From contig FMBT01000452.1 of the NCBI GenBank assembly GCA_900095095.1, forward strand, positions 26,169-90,168: a stretch of DNA of 64,000 nucleotides. The letters are read 5' to 3'. This DNA is from Fragilariopsis cylindrus CCMP1102 (taxonomy: Eukaryota; Bacillariophyta; Bacillariophyceae; Bacillariales; Bacillariaceae). Each line of letters begins with the position of its first letter. Position 1 is the first letter of the stretch. The translations under genes and the position numbers were made by a program. Shown piece after piece: positions 57,641-64,000 of the stretch. The notes below the pieces were generated by a model. It ran no database searches and was not told where the DNA came from. It saw only the letters and a list, made by a program, of their open reading frames with translations.

Positions 57641-58366
57641 TTAAGATAAAATATCATCTTGAATCTGTTCAACCAATATTGTTAGTAACTTAATTTGACG
57701 TTCACATATTGCTTGTCCTAAAATTGCAGTATTAGTATTATTGTTCCGACTTGTTGTAGTAGTCTTTGATTTTGTTTTCATCTCTAATGATAATGATGAT
57801 GGAAGTAATCCATTACCAATATATATCATTGTATTACTATATTGTAAATCATTACGACGAAGTGTATTAAATACAATATTATCTTTGGGATATCGACTTT
57901 TATAATTGATTGTCGTATACACCTTCTTTAGTTGCATATTTGCTTCTTTAATTAATGATATTGCTTTTTGTTCTAATTGATGCATTCGTTCTTGGTTAAT
58001 TTTTTCTTTTAATAGTGCAACACCACCCACAACTGAACCGTAGTTATTTCTTAGTTGTGAACGTTGATGGTATATTCTTGATTTATATTCAATATCATTT
58101 ACTTTTTCTAATAGTGTAATTGCTTTATTATATTTACGTTCGATGTTGATCATATTCCTTTGAAATTTTACTAGTGAAGTTAAACATTCCTGTAATAATT
58201 TTCTTGTTACCATTATTTGTTCTTGTTCTTTGTTATTATCATTATTGTCGCTGTTTTCGCAGCACATACCACAGCTGCCACTGAGATATAATGTTGTGAT
58301 ATCAGTTCCGGTAGCAGAGACGGAAGTTCTTATCTTGAGAGTTGATGATGATTCAAATTGAGACAT
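57641..58366 (-). CDS. Predicted coiled-coil protein, unknown function
   Basis: Intact 241-aa ORF with ATG 58366. After a Cys-containing N-terminal region (LSGSCGMCCEN) the protein is mostly helical and charged. QIMVTRKLLQECLTSLVKFQ and KYNKAITLLEKVND show heptad-like spacing, as does KEKINQERMHQLEQKAISLI. An Asn-rich loop precedes a final helix, ICERQIKLLTILVEQIQDD. No signal peptide or membrane segment is visible. The sustained coding-like composition, apart from one Asn run, supports a real gene, but there is no family assignment. Confidence 0.6.
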   Translation of the reverse strand: MSQFESSSTLKIRTSVSATGTDITTLYLSGSCGMCCENSDNNDNNKEQEQIMVTRKLLQECLTSLVKFQRNMINIERKYNKAITLLEKVNDIEYKSRIYHQRSQLRNNYGSVVGGVALLKEKINQERMHQLEQKAISLIKEANMQLKKVYTTINYKSRYPKDNIVFNTLRRNDLQYSNTMIYIGNGLLPSSLSLEMKTKSKTTTTSRNNNTNTAILGQAICERQIKLLTILVEQIQDDILS

Positions 58367-59784
58367 TGTGGTTGGTGATTTACAAAAACTATGTATCTGT
58401 GTAGGAGAAGCGGTTTTGTTTTGTCTTCTCTTGTATGCTTTGCATTCGATTTATTTTGTGAGAAAGCAAGACCGTCACGTGTGAAATCTAGTTCACGACG
58501 AGAGGAGTTCTACTATCATTCTAATCACTTTTTACTAGCCATGCAGTACAAAGTACAGGAGAGGCAAAGCGTGTATTCATCTCAAGCAGTTTTTTACGGT
58601 GGTCTAATCGTAGTACTGAAATCTATTCCTATTTTTGACATCCAAACCCACTTTACTTAATTAATAAGTGATCTCATTAAGTAGTCGTGCGTAAGCTGAC
58701 CGCGCATTCAGCCTATGCATTTTTCGCAAGTTCTCTTATGATTCGAGCTTAGTTTGTGTAGTACAGTACTAGTAGTGTATTCTAAGGCTGAATAGTGTCG
58801 CTCAAGCGAAGTCCAAAAAATAGAACAACACGAGCAAGCTTTCTGATTTTGAACAAATAAAAAATTACATTTTCATCTCAAAAAATAGAAAAACAATCAA
58901 AACAGAAAAGCAACCAAAACAAACAAAACCAAAATATCCAAAAAGAAGAAGATATAACAAAACCAAACTAAGGGAATAAACAATATACTGTAGCATGCAC
59001 TTTTTGTCTTCGTTCTGCGTGGTAAAAGAAAAATATCACTTGATAATCCCACTTTTAGCTTCAACAACAGGAGCCATATTACATTCGCTTCACAACTAGA
59101 GATATATGGTTCTATTTTGATAGCACGGTCATTCACTGGACGATTCATTCGATTTGTCGAATTGAGTGAGTCGATTCGATTAGAGAACAGGGCACAATAT
59201 GATGTGAGAATGGCTGTTTTTGGAGTCACGCGATGACAAAAAAGTGGCTCGAGGAGAATAGCGCTTCGTCTCTTGTCGAGTATAGGAAAATTCGCACTCG
59301 ACAGATATTTATAAAAAAACATTATGCAGTCATAAAAAGCGAACGATCGCATTAGCTATACTCGTTTCACTCGTACTGTAGTAACAAATAGACATCCTTT
59401 CTATTGTCGTTGATTTTATTGTCAACAATAACATTACGTATAAGTATTGTAGAACAATACATACATTGCACATCCAAATCACACATTCAATCATTCATTA
59501 CCAACATAATACGCCATAACTATAATACTGTACTGCAGTATCAATCCATTATCAACTCGTCACCTAGCTTTCGATCAATCATCGATCGGTATCTTCGACG
59601 ACATCGCCGTATTGCAGTACAGCGCTCAATAATAAGGAAATTGACTGTAACAATTTGATAGATGCGACGTGTGATACGATATATATTTTATCTCCCCTGA
59701 GATCAACGGCGCAACAATATATTTTAGCAGTAAAACAATTACCGAACGTGAGAGTGAGAGAGTCATCAAGAATACGGACGGAAG
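58367..59784. other. intergenic region
   Basis: No convincing gene is seen. A 151-codon minus-strand ORF at 58897-59352 has a hydrophobic end but no conserved look. The right part is the probable promoter of the ferric reductase-like gene. Confidence 0.45.
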
Positions 59785-60912
59785 ATGAAGACATCAATCT
59801 GTGAAGCTAACAAAATTGACAGAAATGAGACTAAGGATAAAACTTTACCATCACGCACATCTCCTTGGTGTGGACGCGTATCAACATCAGTATTACCAAA
59901 GATTAAAAAAATTGTATACCGATACAATAACATTGAATTTAAATGGTTAAAGTTCACTCAAATACTATGCGGTATCTATATACTAACTGTAACTTTTACA
60001 TATTCGGGAGCACTAGGTATATTTGGAGGTGCACGTGATCGGAAAACAAATTTATTGTTGATCCAAATAATGATGTAAATACTAGGAATGGAATTATTGA
60101 ATACAATGTCAATCCTTTATTTGATAGTAACGGTGATGGTGCTACAATTTCTCGTGCAATTGTTGCATCTTCAACAATACAAATGTTGCTATTAGGTCTA
60201 TCGGTACGTATCAATGCGGCGTCATTCGATTTTGTGTGGGCTTTACCTACATATTCTTTTTGGTCAGGACGTTTTTTGTTCCTCTTCTCATTGCTCATTT
60301 TTTACCTTCTTTTCTGATCATTTCATTAGAGATTTAGTGGATATTTTATGTATCCAGCGATTGTGTGCGTATTTTGGACGAAATTCCGTGCAGCACAAGC
60401 TTCCATTGATAAGACACCTCTACGTGTACTTTGTAATCAAGATACACATTGATTGCATGTTTATTGTGGATGGGTTATATTTATTGACAGTTGTTTGCAT
60501 GCAATATTCCATTTAATACGTTGGTCACTTCAAAGAAATCTCAAGAGATTACTATTCAATCATAATTCAGGTATAACAGGATCAATTGTTATTATATCAA
60601 CATTCATAATTGTTATCCCCATGACAGTATTGAAGAAGCAATTGAAATTTGAAATACGAAAATATGCACACTATTTCTTTTGGACATTTTGCATTGCGAT
60701 GTCATTTCATGCACCATATCAAGCAATAACTTCAAAAAACAACAACAGGTTTAGATGCCAGAGAAGATGATGATGATGACACCGATAACATTGATGGTGG
60801 TGGTGGTGGTCTCGTCAACAACGTCGATACGACGAACGACATCATCACTATTAACGGTGGCGATGGTAACGAGGACAAGAACAAGAACGAGTCACTGCGC
60901 GAACAGGCCTAA
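59785..60912 (+). CDS. Ferric reductase-like protein, N-terminal transmembrane half
   Basis: ATG at 59785. The first membrane segment is FTQILCGIYILTVTFTYSG. One A added to the A4 run at 60043-60046 continues the frame through NPLFDSNGDGATISRAIV. An intron at 60204-60329 (GTACGT...TTCATTAG) follows, then RFSGYFMYPAIVCVFWTKF and LRVLCNQDTH. An in-frame TGA appears where GAA (Glu) would be expected; an extra T plus a missing A explains it. Next come LHVYCGWVIFIDSCLHAIFH and YAHYFFWTFCIAMSFHAP. The paired His residues in these two helices are the expected b-heme ligands of the ferric reductase/NADPH oxidase family. The open frame runs into an Asp/Gly/Asn-rich stretch and stops at 60912, before the FAD and NAD(P)H domains. 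Those are found at 63123-64000 on the same strand. Confidence 0.78.
60204..60329 (+). other. Intron in the ferric reductase-like gene (5' half)
   Basis: The donor GTACGT follows GGTCTATCG; the acceptor TTCATTAG precedes AGATTTAGTGG. Removal keeps the frame (GLSRFSGYF). Confidence 0.85.
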
Positions 60913-61092
60913 GGAAAGAAACACAAGAATAGGAATTAGGAATAAGAATAAAGCTAACATTTTTTTTTATGATTAATATTACAAGTAACTCTTCTAGGGA
61001 TTTCTTTTTATTAAAAAAAATTACAATATTATCATTCCCAATCCCCGTATCCCTTCCTTTTATTTACGTATAGTTGTTTAATTCCCATTTAA

Positions 61093-62367
61093 TCATTCAT
61101 CTTTGTCGTCCATAGATGAATTTAGACTAGTGTTCAAAGATGTACACTCTGTATCGAAAGACGTATCTGTTTTAATAGAATACCTCTCAATAAAGCTTCG
61201 ATATTTGCCGACTGCACGAGGTTTTTGATCCACTTCGAGAGGTTTTTGATCCATCGATGCTGTAGAAAAAAAAGACATAATACCCGACTTCTTACTTTTT
61301 GTCTTCCTTGCAGCAATCAGTTCCTCTTCAAATTTTTCAAGGTCGTCGGAACGCTGTTGTAGGTAATCTGTCAACTCCACATCTGTCAAAATTGGGGTGG
61401 TAACTGTATCATATATTCTTGTTTCTGAATCAGTGAGGGAATAGTTCAATTCGACATCATATTGAAGTCGGAGGTACCAAATATATAAGTGATACCATTC
61501 AGGTTCATTATAATGTTCGAATGGTGTACCTTGAATCAGAGGCATCGCAGATAATGGTCGACGGGAAATACGATGCAATTCAGTTTCTAATAAAACATCC
61601 TTTTGCCGTTTCATACCATCATCTTGTCTAATCACAATGTTAGCGTAAACATCATCCTTGTCTTCTGGCTGCCCCGCTTTGCCACGTATTTTACACTCAG
61701 ATGAATTATCCTGCCATTCCTTGTTTTTCGTACATGTTCCATACAGCATGTTGAAACACCATTTGAGCTAAAATTAAATGAAAAATAATGGAATGAATAC
61801 ACCAAAAAAAAAATGAGCACACGTGTGATAGATGGAAGAATGGCTACAATTAACAAGAAAGACGACGTGAACTTACCGTACAACCTCTTCAATAAATGCA
61901 ATAATATTTTGTTGGTCGTTAAACTGTCTGGTTTTAGCCCAACTAAAGTAATGGTCGCTATCATATAAAACTCGAAATTGTGCCATAGCAACGCTCATTG
62001 CTTCCTGTTCGTCACCAGTTTCTTCTAAACAAGCAGCATACGTTGCCTGTACTCCTTCCCAAAGGAATGAACAAGCAATGTGACGGCATTCTCCTGATCC
62101 CTGATGCCCACATCCAAGATCGAGAAAACGATGTAGCATTATTTTATCCCTAACCATTCGATTCCTTTTTTGAATCTCCCCACTATCTAATTTTTTAATA
62201 TCGCCATAAATGGTACGTTCTGTTTTTAATAAAAATGGCAGCCAAACTTCATTTGGATTGTCTTCGCGCCATTCTTTTTGTAATCGTCCTGACCACCAAC
62301 TCAGACGTCTGTATTCAGTTTCTGTTTCAGGATTACGATTGAATTCATAACTACTATGGTGAACCAT
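61093..62367 (-). CDS. Two-exon protein of unknown function, antisense to the ferric reductase locus
   Basis: ATG at 62367, with an intron at 61768-61876 (109 bp, GT-AG on the minus strand). Exon 1 carries RRLSWWSGRLQKEW, NEVWLPFLLKTERTIYGDIK and a Cys/His-containing stretch, FLDLGCGHQGSGECRHIACS. It then continues with SWAKTRQFNDQQNIIAF. Exon 2 needs one extra A at its start (TTT at 61762-61764 on the plus strand) to read KWCFNMLYGTCTKN. It continues with PLIQGTPFEHYNEPEWYHLY and a charged, helical C-terminus with SGIMSFFSTASMDQKPLE. The product is about 388 aa. The composition is ordered, without the low-complexity runs of its neighbours, so the gene is very likely real. No membrane segment or known domain is recognised. 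Confidence 0.75.
61768..61876 (-). other. Intron of the antisense gene
   Basis: On the minus strand the donor GTAAGT follows GTTGTACG; the acceptor AATTTTAG precedes CTCAAATGG. Confidence 0.8.
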
Positions 62368-62540
62368 GGTTTTATTCTGGATGGCGGTGGAGGAGGAGGA
62401 GGAAACAGCAATGGTCTGTGATCGATTATTATGAATAGATTAGATTTAATTTGCTATGATTTGATATCCGAGTAATCAGTACACAGTAACCAGACAAAAT
62501 TTGATTAGGTCAGGTGTGGTTTTTGAAATGAAGAAATTTC

Positions 62541-62655
62541 TTTTTTGTTAGAGTTATAACACGAGATGTAGTTTTTATTTTTTTGTTAGCGTTATAACAC
62601 GAGATGTAGTTTTTATTTTTTTGTTAGCGTTATAACACGAGATGTAGTTTTTATC
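62541..62655 (+). repeat. Three tandem 39-40-bp units
   Basis: Units of TTTTTTGTTAGMGTTATAAC followed by ACGAGATGTAGTTTTTA, nearly identical. Confidence 0.95.
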
Positions 62656-62665
62656 GAAATAAATG

Positions 62666-62730
62666 ACAAAATGGTGTCAGTGCTTTCATTATTACTTAAG
62701 TATTATAGACGTACTGTGACACCATTTTGT
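62666..62730. repeat. Inverted repeat, 14-bp perfect arms
   Basis: ACAAAATGGTGTCA at 62666-62679 pairs with TGACACCATTTTGT at 62717-62730; the loop is 37 nt. Candidate operator, terminator-like hairpin or small MITE remnant. Confidence 0.9.
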
Positions 62731-63122
62731 GTATATAAAATTTTAAAAAAATTGAACCAAGATAGAACTAAGCTGGGCTATAATATATTGTCTAAGTAAA
62801 AGAGGTGCAATGTGGAGTATCGAGTTTGTGATGGTCAAGCTAAGTAAAAGAGGTGCTCACGCAAAATATCAAGAGAAAATGAGTTATTTCCCGATCACGA
62901 ATCAATCACGAGCCTGATTTGCCATCACCCAAAACGATTTCTTCTTCTCTCTTCTTCTTTATTCTTTCCATTTGACGATGGATGCTACGATGTGTAGAAT
63001 AGGTTTGATGATGGATGCTACGATGTGTAGAAAAGATCAATGAAAAACGAGAACACTGAAACGAGAACACTGAAAAGTGTAACAGTGACATCAATGAAAG
63101 TGAACACTGAAAAGTGTAACAG

Positions 63123-64000
63123 CTGATGCACAAATTGAATACGGTACGATTGATGATAATGATGGAAGACGACTACGACAAAAACGACGATCATTATCAA
63201 CCACAGCTAATGGTGGATTCTGTGCATTTATTTTCCCAATACTTATAATTTCATATGGCCTTGATGCATTATATGTGAAGTGTTTTATGTCAGAACGTAT
63301 CAATACTGTTAATTATAAAGTAATGCAAAGTGGTGTTGAATTGACAATGCCTGTATCTAAACGATTTCAAAATGGACTTATATCCGGTGGATATGGCTAT
63401 ATAATGCTTCCATGGAGTAAGTCATACGTCTTGTACAGATTGTTCTACAGTGAGGGTTGTTCCATTAAACCTAACGTTTTTCTATTCTTCTCTATTTAAA
63501 TAATATTTCAGTTGACAAGAATCAATGGCATGCTTTTTCATTGTACGAGAATCCACTTGATGCATCAATCCGTCATATGTTCATAGAAAAGAGGGGTGAT
63601 TGGACAACAAAACTGCACAAGAAAATCAATAGTTGTAGTACCACTTCAAGACCAGTATGGTTATCTGGACCATTTCCGTCCCCATATAACAATGCAATCA
63701 ATTTCGATAACATGATCCTAGTGGCAAGTGGAATTGGTAAGTAGATATTGAGACTGTGAAATTATTTGTCCTAATGATATCATGTAACTCATCTTCTCTT
63801 GTTGCATTGCATTACTCTTTACAGGGATAACACCGGCGTTGAGTGCTATCGAAGCGCATCGTGATTCACGTAGAATCAATTTGATTTGGGTTGTCCGTGA
63901 CGCTTCAATGTTAGTCTTCTTTTTAGAAAATGCAAAGCTAGATAAAAAAAGGTCTCAATTTAATCTTTTATACCGGCAAAGAATCCTTTACCAGACTCAA
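63123..64000 (+). CDS. Ferric reductase-like protein, C-terminal FAD/NAD(P)H half (runs off window)
   Basis: After a likely acceptor (GTGTAACAG at 63122) the frame reads RRLRQKRRSLSTTA and then the last membrane segment, GGFCAFIFPILIISYGLDAL. SGVELTMPVSKRF, SGGYGYIMLPW and (after an intron at 63417-63511) DKNQWHAFSLYENPLD form the FAD-binding barrel. RPVWLSGPFPSPYN and NMILVASGIG lead, after an intron at 63737-63824, into ITPALSAIEAH and INLIWVVRDASMLVFFLENA, the nucleotide-binding part. The HAFS and GxGxTP-like (GIGITP) motifs are those of ferric reductases and NADPH oxidases. These move electrons from NAD(P)H through FAD and heme across the membrane. An A7 run at 63944-63950 (one A too many) breaks the frame shortly before the window ends. 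There is no start codon for an independent gene upstream. Confidence 0.85.
63417..63511 (+). other. Intron in the ferric reductase-like gene (3' half, first)
   Basis: The donor GTAAGT follows CTTCCATGGA; the acceptor ATATTTCAG precedes TTGACAAG. The frame is kept (MLPWIDKNQ). Confidence 0.9.
63737..63824 (+). other. Intron in the ferric reductase-like gene (3' half, second)
   Basis: The donor GTAAGT follows GGAATTG; the acceptor CTTTACAG precedes GGATAACACC. Removal creates SGIGITPA. Confidence 0.9.

Larger units (their letters stand above)
62368..63122. other. non-coding stretch with short repeats and a hairpin
   Basis: Holds the probable promoter of the antisense gene. It also contains a 3-copy 39-40-bp repeat, a 14-bp-arm inverted repeat, a duplicated CTAAGTAAAAGAGGTGC (near 62793 and 62842), a duplicated GATGGATGCTACGATGTGTAG (near 62978 and 63010) and a duplicated GAACACTGAAAAGTGTAACAG (near 63065 and 63102). 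The last two short repeats end just before the proposed splice acceptor. Confidence 0.7.

Noticed and set aside
58897-59352. 151-codon minus-strand ORF with hydrophobic C-terminus
   Set aside because: Composition follows AT-rich non-coding sequence, there is no recognisable motif, and it lies in the upstream region of two genes.
53325-60452. Idea that TGA is a sense codon in this genome, from in-frame TGA in the transposase and the ferric reductase-like gene
   Set aside because: TGA ends several well-formed genes here (39625, 45914, 61093, 22108). The reductase TGA is explained by two neighbouring run-length changes.

Overview
The window looks like nuclear DNA of a diatom. It is AT-rich, with microsatellites, long Asn/Asp/Ser/Gln tracts in proteins and short GT-AG introns of about 90-380 bp. 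Two proteins carry the DUF6824 domain that is abundant in diatoms (39625-40461 and the C-terminus of 26988-28965). TrpD (43981-45213) has a plastid presequence with an ASAFAP-like Phe cleavage motif. I cannot name the genus.

Layout. 0.6-6.6 kb: an FkbM-type methyltransferase-like membrane protein and a low-complexity CCCH zinc-finger protein. 7-9.3 kb: the first copy of a repeat element with a ~190-bp satellite core. 9.5-17.8 kb: a prolyl-4-hydroxylase-like dioxygenase, a small membrane protein, a membrane-anchored RING-H2 E3 ligase and an exostosin-like glycosyltransferase. 18-21 kb: two small secreted proteins separated by a ~121-bp tandem array. 22-32 kb: a basic low-complexity protein, a P-loop sulfotransferase-like protein, a CRAL-TRIO/DUF6824 fusion, an IQ/Cys-cluster protein and a triple-repeat protein. 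32.4-36.2 kb: the second copy of the repeat element, with a higher-order satellite. 36.6-46.3 kb: a putatively myristoylated protein, a DUF6824 protein, an SGNH/CE2-like esterase, TrpD and a small conserved protein. 48.3-56.9 kb: the third copy of the repeat element, split by a 5.9-kb Sola-like DNA transposon. 57-64 kb: a coiled-coil protein and a ferric reductase-like gene whose two halves flank a spliced antisense gene.

About eleven of the recognisable genes have their reading frame broken only at short homopolymers, and each frame is restored by one base. I read this as residual indel error in a long-read assembly rather than gene death, so these genes are annotated as single CDS with the break sites noted. 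The exception is the transposase, which has an in-frame TGA and looks degraded.

The genes do not form one pathway. Several act at membranes or on extracellular material: the glycosyltransferase, sulfotransferase, prolyl hydroxylase, esterase, secreted proteins and ferric reductase. The most distinctive architecture is the repeat family with conserved inverted ends and a satellite core, the transposon nested inside one copy of it, and the split ferric reductase gene.
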